Assembly: GCA_030693565.1 (NCBI GenBank)
Contig: JAUYAJ010000416.1
Coordinates: 1 to 6,507 of the forward strand
Source of the DNA: Rubrivivax sp.
Lineage (GTDB): Bacteria > Pseudomonadota > Gammaproteobacteria > Burkholderiales > Burkholderiaceae_C
Length of the DNA stretch: 6,507 nt
Reading direction: 5' to 3'
Position 1 is the stretch's first letter; each line of letters begins with the position of its first letter. The notes under the pieces are model-generated. The model saw only the letters and a program-made list of their open reading frames with translations, was not told the DNA's origin and did not search any database. Positions 1 to 6,335 of the stretch are shown here, one piece after another. A program made the translations under genes and the position numbers.

Positions 1-1829
1 CGCTGGCCGATGTGCAGGCGCTGCGCTTCGTCGACTGGCACCCGCAGCGTCCCGAGATGCTGGTGCTGGCGCGTGGCGGCGGCGCGACCCAGTTGCACCG
101 CCTGCGCGCCGCCGGCGCCGCGCCCGAGCGCTTGACCGACGGCCGCGACGGCGTCGGCACAGCACGCTGGGAGCCCGAGCAAGGTCGCCACCTGGTGTTC
201 AGCCGCGACCGGCAAGGCGACGAGGCCTGGCAGCTCTATCTGTGGCGCGACGGCGAGCCGGCGCAGCGCATCTCGGCCGCGACCGGCCGCGTCACCGACT
301 TCGAATTCCTGCCGCGCGGCGCCGGGCTGGTCTATCTGTGGGAACAACTCGACCGCCATGCCCAGGGCGAGCGCCAAGGCCACAGCCAGCTGATCTGGGT
401 CGACCCGTTGGCGCCCGAGCGCCGGCGCGTGCTCGGCGAGGTCAAGGACGGCCGCTTCGGCGCGCTGCGCGTGGCCGCGTCGGGCGCCGTGCTGCTGACG
501 CGCACCCAGGCCGGCCGCACCCAGTGGCTGAGCTTTGCACTCGAAGGCAGTGCGCCCAAAGCGCTCGGCGAGGCCGAGCGTGTCGACGTCAGCGAAGTTG
601 GCGATGGCGGCGATAGCGGCGATAGCGGCGACACCGAAGAGATGATCTGGGGCCGGCAGGCGGTCAAAGGTGAGTTCCGCCACCTCACCAGCCTGGGTTC
701 ACAAAGCGGCGAGCGCCAGCACCTGCTGACCACGCTCGAAGCCGACCTCGAGGCGCTGGCCGCGCCTGCGCCTGGCAGCGGCCTGCCGCTGGCGCTGGTG
801 CACAACGAGCAAGGCTTGTCGGTGCTGCGCTTCTACGACGCGGCCAGCGGCGAACTGCAGCCCGCCAAGGCGGCGCTGCGGCCCGGCCTGGTGCGCAACC
901 CGCGCTGGCACCCGCGGCTGCCGCTGCTGGCCTTCGACCAGGTCTCGGCCCGCCACCCGGGTCGGGTCTGGGTCTACGACCACGCCAGCCATGGCGTGTC
1001 GGCGTGGTCGGGCACCGAGGTCCAGGGCGGGCCCGAGTTCGCGGCCCTGCGCTGGAAGAGTTTCGACGGTCTGGAGATCTCCGGCCTGCACCTGGCGCCG
1101 CCCGCGCGCTTCACCGGCAAGCGGCCGGTCTATATCAATATCCACGGCGGCCCGAGCGCGCAGGCGCGGCCGAGCTTTCTGTCGGGCACGCTGCGCCACC
1201 TGGTCGAGGAACTCGGCATGCACGTGATCCTGCCGAACGTGCGCGGCTCGGACGGCTTGGGCAAGCGCTTTCTTGCCCTCGACAACGGCCTGCGGCGCGA
1301 AGACGCGGTGAAGGACATCAGCGCCCTGCTCGACCTCATCGGCAGCCGCGCCGACATGGACGCTGCCAAGGTGGTGGTGGCCGGCGGCAGCTATGGCGGC
1401 TACATGGCGCTGGCAGTGGCGGCGCATGAATCGGCGCGCATCGCCGGCAGCATCTGCCGCGTCGGCATCTCCAATTTCGTCAGCTTTCTGGAGAACACCG
1501 AGAGCTACCGGCGCAACAACCGGCGCGCCGAATACGGCGACGAGCGCATCCCGGCGATGCGCCAGTTCCTGCTCAAGATCTCGCCGCTGAACCAGGCCGA
1601 CAAGGTCAAGAAGCCGCTGTTTGTCGTCCACGGCCGCAACGACCCGCGCGTGCCCTGGTCGGAGGCGCAAGCGATGGTCGGCGCAGTGCGCGGCGCCGGC
1701 ACGCCGGTCTGGTTCCTCACCGCCGAGGACGAAGGCCACAGCTTCACGCGCGCCGACAACCGCGACTACCTGCACCAGGCGACGCTGGAATTCGTCCAGC
1801 GCCTGCTCGAGGGCCGCGCGCTGAACTGA
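1..1829 (+). CDS. S9 family serine peptidase (prolyl oligopeptidase/acylaminoacyl peptidase type), 5' truncated
   Basis: The reading frame is open to the left edge (first whole codon at 3), so the N-terminus is outside the window. A GTG at 12 is only the first start-like codon inside it. Numbering from that GTG gives 605 visible residues. Residues 1-340 have the repeating, W/D-rich look of the family's beta-propeller, which restricts access to the active site. Residues 345-605 form the alpha/beta-hydrolase domain. It holds HGGP (378-381, oxyanion region), the nucleophile elbow GGSYGG with Ser460, Asp544 in GRNDPRVP and His576 in DEGHSF, so the Ser-Asp-His triad is complete. Family members cleave short peptides or release acylated N-terminal residues; the exact specificity cannot be told. 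Homologues usually run 630-690 residues, so perhaps 30-70 are missing, and any signal peptide would be among them. An in-frame GDS repeat sits at residues 197-208. The family call is secure; the substrate is not. Confidence 0.93.
   Translation, partial: LADVQALRFVDWHPQRPEMLVLARGGGATQLHRLRAAGAAPERLTDGRDGVGTARWEPEQGRHLVFSRDRQGDEAWQLYLWRDGEPAQRISAATGRVTDFEFLPRGAGLVYLWEQLDRHAQGERQGHSQLIWVDPLAPERRRVLGEVKDGRFGALRVAASGAVLLTRTQAGRTQWLSFALEGSAPKALGEAERVDVSEVGDGGDSGDSGDTEEMIWGRQAVKGEFRHLTSLGSQSGERQHLLTTLEADLEALAAPAPGSGLPLALVHNEQGLSVLRFYDAASGELQPAKAALRPGLVRNPRWHPRLPLLAFDQVSARHPGRVWVYDHASHGVSAWSGTEVQGGPEFAALRWKSFDGLEISGLHLAPPARFTGKRPVYINIHGGPSAQARPSFLSGTLRHLVEELGMHVILPNVRGSDGLGKRFLALDNGLRREDAVKDISALLDLIGSRADMDAAKVVVAGGSYGGYMALAVAAHESARIAGSICRVGISNFVSFLENTESYRRNNRRAEYGDERIPAMRQFLLKISPLNQADKVKKPLFVVHGRNDPRVPWSEAQAMVGAVRGAGTPVWFLTAEDEGHSFTRADNRDYLHQATLEFVQRLLEGRALN
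600..635 (+). repeat. Short in-frame 9-base tandem repeat in the S9 peptidase gene
   Basis: Two perfect copies of GGCGATAGC (609-617 and 618-626) are flanked by degenerate copies GGCGATGGC (600-608) and GGCGACACC (627-635). The unit is a multiple of three, so copy-number change would add or remove Gly-Asp-Ser triplets without shifting the frame. The encoded Gly/Asp/Ser-rich stretch is probably a flexible loop in the propeller domain. It uses GAT for Asp, whereas GAC is the commoner choice nearby. Confidence 0.75.
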
Positions 1830-1873
1830 GAACCGGCGCCGACTGTGGCGCAGATGCTGCACCGCACCAAATC

Positions 1874-1886
1874 CGCCGAATCGGCG
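1874..1886. promoter_or_regulatory. 13-base perfect inverted repeat upstream of kup
   Basis: The arms CGCCGA and TCGGCG are perfect reverse complements around one central A. The element lies in the 73-base gap between the peptidase gene and kup, right next to a -10-like hexamer. Its position would suit an operator, but such short GC-rich palindromes also arise by chance, and no T-run follows that would make it an intrinsic terminator. No known regulator is recognised. Confidence 0.25.
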
Positions 1887-1892
1887 CACAAT
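1887..1892 (+). promoter_or_regulatory. Possible -10 element for kup (CACAAT)
   Basis: CACAAT matches the sigma-70 -10 consensus at four of six positions, including the key A2 and final T, and is one of the few AT-richer spots in the gap. No convincing -35 box is seen 16-18 bases upstream. If it is used, transcription would begin around 1899-1900, leaving a leader of only about three or four bases before the kup ATG. The assignment is an inference from position and sequence only. Confidence 0.3.
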
Positions 1893-1902
1893 CGCGGCTC
1901 CC

Positions 1903-3786
1903 ATGAGCGCGTCAGCCCCTTCACGAAGCCCTGGCGCGATGGCCGCGCTGACGCTGGCCGCCATCGGCGTCGTCTATGGCGACATCGGCACCAGCCCGCT
2001 CTACGCCTTGAAAGAGGTGTTCGCGCACGACCGCGTGCCGCTGACGCCGGACAACATCCTGGGCATCCTGTCGCTGGTGTTCTGGACGCTGACGGTGATC
2101 GTCGCGCTCAAGTACGTGCTGCTGATCCTGCGCGCCGACAACCATGGCGAAGGCGGCTTGATCGCGATGCTGGCGCTGGCCTCGCAGGCGGTCAAAGACC
2201 GGCCGGTGCTGCGCCGGCGGCTGCTGGTGCTGGGCATCTTCGGCACCGCGATCTTCTTCGGCGACGGTGTCATCACGCCGGCGATCTCGGTGCTGTCGGC
2301 GGTCGAAGGCCTGGAAGTCGCCGCGCCCGGCCTGCACAGCTACGTCGTCCCGGTGACGCTGGTGGTGCTGACGCTGCTGTTCGCCGCCCAGCGCCATGGC
2401 ACGGCCGTCGTCGGCCGCTTGTTCGGGCCAATCACGCTGGCCTGGTTCGGCGTCCTGGCCCTGCTGGGCGTGCTGCACATCGCGCGCAACCCGCAAGTGC
2501 TGGCGGCATTGGCGCCGGGCTATGCGCTGGGCTTCGTGCTCGAAGAACCCGCGGTCGCTTTCGTCGCGCTGGGCGCGGTCGTGCTCTGCGTCACCGGCGC
2601 CGAGGCCTTGTACGCCGACCTCGGCCACTTCGGCACCCGGCCGATCCGGCTGGCCTGGTTCACGGTGGTGATGCCGGCGCTGGTGCTGAACTACTTCGGC
2701 CAGGGTGCGATGCTGCTGGCCCACCCGGAGAACGTGCGCAACCCGTTCTACGAGATGGCGCCGGCCTGGGCGCTGTTCCCGCTCATCGGCCTGGCCACGC
2801 TGGCCACGGTGATCGCGTCACAGGCGCTGATCACCGCCGCCTTCTCAGTCACCAAACAAGCGATCCAGCTCGGCTATCTGCCACGGCTGCGCATCACCCA
2901 CACCTCGGTGCGCGAAACCGGGCAGATCTACGTGCCCTTCGTCAACTGGGCGCTCTACGGCGCCATCGTGGTGGCGGTGCTGATGTTCCGCTCGAGCACC
3001 AACCTGGCGTCGGCCTACGGCATTGCGGTGACGATCGACATGACCATCACCACGGTGATGACCTTTTTCGTCATCCGCTACGCCTGGAAGCTGCCGCTGG
3101 CGGTGTGCCTGGCGGCCACCGGCATCTTCTTCGTCGTCGACATCACCTTCTTCGCCGCCAACGCCGTCAAGGTGCTGGACGGCGGTTGGTTCCCGCTGCT
3201 CATCGGCGGCGCCATGTTCACGCTGATGATCACCTGGAAGCAAGGCCGGCGCCTGCTCGGCGAGCGCCTGCGCGAAGAGGCGATCAGCCTGCCCGACTTC
3301 CTGGCCGCGGTCTTCGTCAGCCCGCCGCTGCGGGTGCCGGGCACGGCGGTCTTCCTCAGCGCCGAGAAAGGCTGGACGCCGACCGCGCTGCTGCACAACC
3401 TCAAGCACAATCAGGTGCTGCACGCGCGCAACCTGTTCGTCACCGTGCAACACCACGAACTGCCGTGGATCGGCTTTGGCCGCCGCTGCGAGGTCGAGCC
3501 GCTGGGCCACGACTGCTGGCAGGTGACACTGCACTTCGGCTTCAAGAACGACCCCGACGTGCCCGACGCGCTGGCCTTGCTGCAAAGCCGCGGCATCGTG
3601 CTCGACGAGATGCAGACCAGCTACTTCCTCAGCCGCGACACCGTGATCCCCACCTTCGGCAGCGCGATGGCGCTGTGGCGCGAAAAGCTCTTTGCCAGCA
3701 TGCACCGCAACGCCGCCGGCGCTGCCGACTTCCTGCACCTGCCGGCGAACCGGGTCGTCGAGATGGGCTCGAAGGTCGAGATTTGA
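1903..3786 (+). CDS. kup: Kup low-affinity potassium uptake permease
   Basis: This is a full-length, 627-residue inner-membrane K+ permease (KUP/HAK/KT family), thought to work as a K+/H+ symporter; E. coli Kup is 622 residues. The family hallmark YGDIGTSPLY is at residues 25-34 with Asp27. FFGDGVITPAIS follows at 118-129, then SAVEGLE at 132-138. Long hydrophobic stretches consistent with about 12 membrane segments run to about residue 445. A hydrophilic cytoplasmic C-terminal domain (about 446-627) ends in NRVVEMGSKVEI, very like the E. coli end. The ATG at 1903 gives an N-terminal length matching E. coli. An ATG at 1939 (Met13) is a less likely alternative. No good Shine-Dalgarno precedes 1903. 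At the position of E. coli Glu116 this protein has Asp121, a conservative change also known in other Kup proteins. The gene follows the peptidase by 73 bases and precedes creA by 24. Confidence 0.97.
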   Translation: MSASAPSRSPGAMAALTLAAIGVVYGDIGTSPLYALKEVFAHDRVPLTPDNILGILSLVFWTLTVIVALKYVLLILRADNHGEGGLIAMLALASQAVKDRPVLRRRLLVLGIFGTAIFFGDGVITPAISVLSAVEGLEVAAPGLHSYVVPVTLVVLTLLFAAQRHGTAVVGRLFGPITLAWFGVLALLGVLHIARNPQVLAALAPGYALGFVLEEPAVAFVALGAVVLCVTGAEALYADLGHFGTRPIRLAWFTVVMPALVLNYFGQGAMLLAHPENVRNPFYEMAPAWALFPLIGLATLATVIASQALITAAFSVTKQAIQLGYLPRLRITHTSVRETGQIYVPFVNWALYGAIVVAVLMFRSSTNLASAYGIAVTIDMTITTVMTFFVIRYAWKLPLAVCLAATGIFFVVDITFFAANAVKVLDGGWFPLLIGGAMFTLMITWKQGRRLLGERLREEAISLPDFLAAVFVSPPLRVPGTAVFLSAEKGWTPTALLHNLKHNQVLHARNLFVTVQHHELPWIGFGRRCEVEPLGHDCWQVTLHFGFKNDPDVPDALALLQSRGIVLDEMQTSYFLSRDTVIPTFGSAMALWREKLFASMHRNAAGAADFLHLPANRVVEMGSKVEI

Positions 3787-3798
3787 GCCAATCCTGCC

Positions 3799-3806
3799 AA
3801 GGTGGA
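3799..3806 (+). promoter_or_regulatory. Ribosome binding site of creA
   Basis: AAGGTGGA differs from a strong Shine-Dalgarno (AAGGAGGA) by one base and ends four bases before the ATG at 3811. It decides the start: the in-frame GTG at 3802 lies inside this site and would have no ribosome binding site of its own. Confidence 0.65.
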
Positions 3807-3810
3807 ATCC

Positions 3811-4281
3811 ATGCGAAACATGCTGCGCCTGCTCTGCCTGCTGCCCTGCTTCATCGCCCCCGCCCATGCCGAGCGCGTGGGCGAGGTCGACACCGTCTTC
3901 AAGCTCATCGGCCCCGACCACAAGATCGTCGTCGAGGCTTACGACGACCCGATGGTCAAAGGCGTGACCTGCTATGTCTCGCGCGCCAAGACAGGTGGCA
4001 TCAAAGGCGCGTTCGGCCTGGCCGAAGACAAGTCCGAAGCCTCGATCGCCTGCCGCCAGGTCGGCCCGCTGTCGTTCGCCAAGCCACTGCCGCGCCAGGA
4101 AGAAGTGTTCAGTGAACGGCTGTCGATCCTGTTCAAGAAGCTGCGCATCGTGCGCATGGTCGACAGCCAGCGCAACGCGCTGGTCTACCTGACGTATTCC
4201 GAGCGCGTCATCGAAGGCTCGCCGCAGAACAGCGTCACCGCGGTGGCGGTGGACCGCTCGATGCCGATCCCGGTGCGCTGA
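3811..4281 (+). CDS. creA: CreA family periplasmic protein
   Basis: A 156-residue protein that matches E. coli CreA (157 residues) nearly throughout, as recalled from memory. Shared blocks include VDTVFKLIGPDHKIVVEA (26-43), VTCYVSRAKTGGIKG (52-66), RNALVYLTYS (121-130) and EGSP (135-138). Residues 1-20 form a signal peptide: basic start, Leu/Cys-rich core, and AHA before Glu21 as the likely signal peptidase I site, so the mature protein should be periplasmic. Two cysteines, Cys54 and Cys81, are conserved in the family and could pair as a disulfide. The biochemical function of CreA is not established. In E. coli it sits beside the creBCD regulatory genes; here it follows kup by 24 bases on the same strand, suggesting co-transcription, and no creB, creC or creD is visible. 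The 3' end overlaps the convergent CYTH gene by 47 bases. Confidence 0.95.
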   Translation: MRNMLRLLCLLPCFIAPAHAERVGEVDTVFKLIGPDHKIVVEAYDDPMVKGVTCYVSRAKTGGIKGAFGLAEDKSEASIACRQVGPLSFAKPLPRQEEVFSERLSILFKKLRIVRMVDSQRNALVYLTYSERVIEGSPQNSVTAVAVDRSMPIPVR

Positions 4282-4786
4282 CCGCCAGCAAGTCCAGGTA
4301 GGCGCCGGCCAGGCGCTGCACATCGGCCAGCCCGAGTGCCACCATCAGCGCTTCGGCGGTGGCCACACCGTCGGCGTCGGGCTGACCGGGCCGCAGCACG
4401 ACTTCGAGCTCCATGAAGTCGCCCAGTCCTTCGACGCGGTCGAGGTGGATGCGGGTGGCGCCGCACAGCAGCAGCCAGCGCCGCTTGCGCACCCGGCCGC
4501 GCAGGCCGCAGGCGCGCTCCAGCGCCGCACTCAAGGCGTCGGCATCGGCGACCGGCACGCGCACGTAGTCGCTGGCCTTGGCGGCGCTGGTGTCGGCGCG
4601 GTGGTAGTGGATCAGTTCGGCCGAGCCGTCGGCGAAGCGGCGCAGCTTGAGCCGGCCTTGTGGCACGACGAAGAAGCTGTCGTCCTGCTCGATCAGCTCG
4701 GCGCCGCCGTCGGCCAGCGCCGCGGCGCGCGGCAGCAAGGCCTCGATGCTGTCGATGCGCGCCTTGATCTCGATGTTGCGTGCCAA
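4235..4786 (-). CDS. CYTH domain protein (class IV adenylate cyclase/thiamine triphosphatase-like)
   Basis: A 183-residue single-domain protein of the CYTH superfamily, whose members bind triphosphates and metal ions in a beta-barrel tunnel and include class IV adenylate cyclases, thiamine triphosphatases and tripolyphosphatases. Visible signatures are NIEIKAR (4-10), a variant of the N-terminal ExExK motif with Asn for the first Glu; QDDSFF (34-39) followed by GRLKLRRF (44-51); the basic RKRR (100-103); RIHLDRVEGLGDFMELEV (112-129) with acidic metal-ligand candidates; and AYLDLL (162-167). The start is TTG: no ATG or GTG lies between it and the in-frame stop at 4817-4819, and a GGAGG sits seven bases upstream. 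Residues after about 168 form a Pro/Ser/Gly tail encoded in the overlap with creA. The reaction cannot be decided between cyclase and phosphohydrolase. Confidence 0.9.
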   Translation of the reverse strand: MARNIEIKARIDSIEALLPRAAALADGGAELIEQDDSFFVVPQGRLKLRRFADGSAELIHYHRADTSAAKASDYVRVPVADADALSAALERACGLRGRVRKRRWLLLCGATRIHLDRVEGLGDFMELEVVLRPGQPDADGVATAEALMVALGLADVQRLAGAYLDLLAVSAPGSASSGPPPPR

Positions 4787-4793
4787 TGTGTCG

Positions 4794-4798
4794 CCTCC
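4794..4798 (-). promoter_or_regulatory. Ribosome binding site of the CYTH gene, supporting its TTG start
   Basis: On the minus strand GGAGG occupies these bases, with a seven-base spacer to the TTG at 4784-4786. This ideal placement, plus the absence of any other start codon between the upstream in-frame stop and the conserved N-terminus, fixes TTG as the start. Confidence 0.8.
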
Positions 4799-4839
4799 GG
4801 GCCGCCAGGCCGGCGATCATGCCGCAGCAGCGCCGCCAC

Positions 4840-4845
4840 TATGAT
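4840..4845 (+). promoter_or_regulatory. Possible -10 element for the aldehyde dehydrogenase operon (TATGAT)
   Basis: TATGAT matches the -10 consensus at five of six positions and lies 23 bases before the ATG at 4869, in the 82-base gap between divergent genes. No good -35 box is seen at 17 bases spacing (4817-4822 reads TCATGC), so it would need an activator or be weak. An overlapping CATAGT reads on the minus strand (4838-4843) toward the CYTH gene. Confidence 0.35.
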
Positions 4846-4856
4846 GGGACGCCGAT

Positions 4857-4860
4857 GGAG
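4857..4860 (+). promoter_or_regulatory. Ribosome binding site of the aldehyde dehydrogenase gene
   Basis: GGAG ends eight bases before the ATG at 4869, a normal spacing, and supports that start. Confidence 0.55.
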
Positions 4861-4868
4861 CCGCGACG

Positions 4869-6323
4869 ATGACCCCCCTGCCTTTCGACACCACGGTGCT
4901 GTGCATTGGCGGGCGCTGGCAGCGCTGCGCCAGCGGCGCGACGCTGCCGCTGATCAACCCGTCGGACGGCACGCTGCTGGCCGAGATAGCGCGTGGCGAC
5001 GCCGCCGATGTCGATGCCGCGGTGCGCGCTGCGCAAGCCGCGCTGGACGGCGACTGGGGCCGGCTCAGCGCCACCGAGCGCGGCCGGCTGCTGCTGAAAA
5101 TGAGCGCGCTGGTGCTCGCGCGCGCCGACGACCTGGCGCGCCTCGAAGCGCTGGACGTCGGCAAGCCGCTGCGCCAGGGCCATGCTGACGCGCTGGCGCT
5201 GGCGCGCTACCTCGAGTTCTACGGCGGCGCGGCCGACAAGGTGATGGGCGAGACCATTCCCTACAGCGCTGGCTATACCGCGCTGACGCTGCGCGAGCCG
5301 CATGGCGTGACGGCCCACATCGTGCCCTGGAACTACCCGATGCAGATCATCGGCCGCAGCGTCGGCGCCGCGCTGGCGATGGGCAACGCCTGCGTGCTCA
5401 AGCCGGCCGAGGAAGCCTGCCTGAGCGCGCTGGCTTTCGTGCGCATCGCCCATGAAGCCGGCCTGCCCGCCGGCGCGCTGAACCTGGTCACCGGCCTGGG
5501 CGAAGACGCCGGCGCCGCGCTCGCCGCCCACCCCGGCGTGCGCCACATCTCGTTCACCGGCTCGGTGCAGGTCGGCAGGCTGATCCAGACCGCGGCGGCG
5601 CAGAACGTGGTGCCGGTGACGCTGGAGCTGGGCGGCAAGAGCCCGCAGATCGTCTTCGCCGACGCCGACCTCGACGCCGCCCTGCCCTTTCTGGTGACGG
5701 CCGGCATCCAGAACGCTGGTCAGACCTGTTCGGCGGCCAGCCGCATCCTCGTCGAGCGAAGCGTCTACCCGCAGGTGGCCGCGCGCATGGCCGAGCGCTA
5801 CCGCGCGCTGCGCGTCGGCCCGGCGCTGGACGACCCCGATGTCGGGCCGCTGATCTCGGCGCGCCAGCGTGACGTCGTCGAAAGCTACCTGGCGCTGGTG
5901 CGCGACAGCGGGCTGCCCGTCCTCGCGCAGGCACCGGTGATGGCTGGCGCGCCGGCCGGCGGCTGCTATGTGGCGCCGACGCTGGTCGGCGAGGTGCCGG
6001 CCGATCACCGGCTGGCGCAGGAAGAGGTGTTCGGCCCGCTGCAGGTGCTGATCCCCTTCGAGAGCGATGCCCAGGCGCTGGCGATTGCCAACGGCACCGC
6101 GTTCGGCCTCGTCGCCGGGGTCTGGACACGCGACGGCAGCCGTGCGCTGCGGCTGGCGCGGCGGCTGCACTGCGGCCAGGTCTTCATCAACAACTACGGC
6201 GCCGGCGGCGGCGTCGAGCTGCCCTTCGGCGGCGTCAAACATTCGGGCCACGGCCGCGAAAAAGGCTTCGAGGCGCTGTACGGCTTCTCGGTGCTCAAGA
6301 CGGTGGCGATCAAACACGACTGA
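4869..6323 (+). CDS. NAD-dependent aldehyde dehydrogenase family protein
   Basis: A 484-residue, full-length member of the aldehyde dehydrogenase superfamily, which oxidises aldehydes to carboxylic acids through a cysteine thioester. All main signatures are present: PWNYP with Asn155 (stabilises the oxyanion), KPAE with Lys178 and Glu181, FTGS (229-232) in the cofactor-binding fold, LELGGKSP with Glu253 (general base), GQTCSA with the nucleophile Cys287, and EEVFGP with Glu386. Glu181, at the place that contacts the adenosine ribose, points to NAD rather than NADP. The start at 4869 has a GGAG eight bases upstream, and the N-terminal length is normal. The gene is divergent from the CYTH gene and is followed after 12 bases by a short-chain dehydrogenase, so the pair probably serves one catabolic pathway. 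The aldehyde substrate cannot be inferred. The protein is predicted to be cytoplasmic, with no signal peptide. Confidence 0.95.
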   Translation: MTPLPFDTTVLCIGGRWQRCASGATLPLINPSDGTLLAEIARGDAADVDAAVRAAQAALDGDWGRLSATERGRLLLKMSALVLARADDLARLEALDVGKPLRQGHADALALARYLEFYGGAADKVMGETIPYSAGYTALTLREPHGVTAHIVPWNYPMQIIGRSVGAALAMGNACVLKPAEEACLSALAFVRIAHEAGLPAGALNLVTGLGEDAGAALAAHPGVRHISFTGSVQVGRLIQTAAAQNVVPVTLELGGKSPQIVFADADLDAALPFLVTAGIQNAGQTCSAASRILVERSVYPQVAARMAERYRALRVGPALDDPDVGPLISARQRDVVESYLALVRDSGLPVLAQAPVMAGAPAGGCYVAPTLVGEVPADHRLAQEEVFGPLQVLIPFESDAQALAIANGTAFGLVAGVWTRDGSRALRLARRLHCGQVFINNYGAGGGVELPFGGVKHSGHGREKGFEALYGFSVLKTVAIKHD

Positions 6324-6324
6324 C

Positions 6325-6329
6325 GGGGA
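6325..6329 (+). promoter_or_regulatory. Ribosome binding site of the short-chain dehydrogenase gene
   Basis: GGGGA begins two bases after the aldehyde dehydrogenase stop codon and lies six bases before the ATG at 6336. It supports this start and translation from a shared transcript. Confidence 0.5.
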
Positions 6330-6335
6330 ACAAGC

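Noticed and set aside
1830..1902. Intrinsic terminator or small RNA in the peptidase-kup gap
   Set aside because: Only short GC-rich inverted repeats occur, none followed by a T-run, and no structure resembling a known RNA was seen.
699..1964. 421-residue open frame on the minus strand opposite the S9 peptidase gene
   Set aside because: Same shadow pattern, and it runs across the peptidase stop and the kup start without any known motif.
3802..3810. Upstream GTG as an alternative creA start
   Set aside because: The GTG is part of the ribosome binding site for the ATG at 3811, and starting at the ATG gives a cleaner signal peptide.
1845..4115. 756-residue open frame covering kup in another frame of the plus strand
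   Set aside because: Its translation is dominated by Arg, Ala, Pro and Gly with no recognisable domain, as expected for an off-frame reading of GC-rich coding DNA. Kup in the other frame is unmistakable.
4302..4316. Hairpin GCGCC-N5-GGCGC just past the creA stop, considered as a terminator
   Set aside because: The stem is only five pairs, no T-run follows on either strand, and it lies within conserved CYTH coding sequence.
2845..4323. 492-residue open frame on the minus strand opposite kup and creA
   Set aside because: It is a His/Arg/Ala/Gln-rich shadow on the opposite strand of two well-supported genes, with no family resemblance.
4185..4820. 211-residue minus-strand frame overlapping the CYTH gene
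   Set aside because: It is off-frame to the CYTH protein and rich in Arg, Ala and Gly; the conserved CYTH motifs are all in the other frame.
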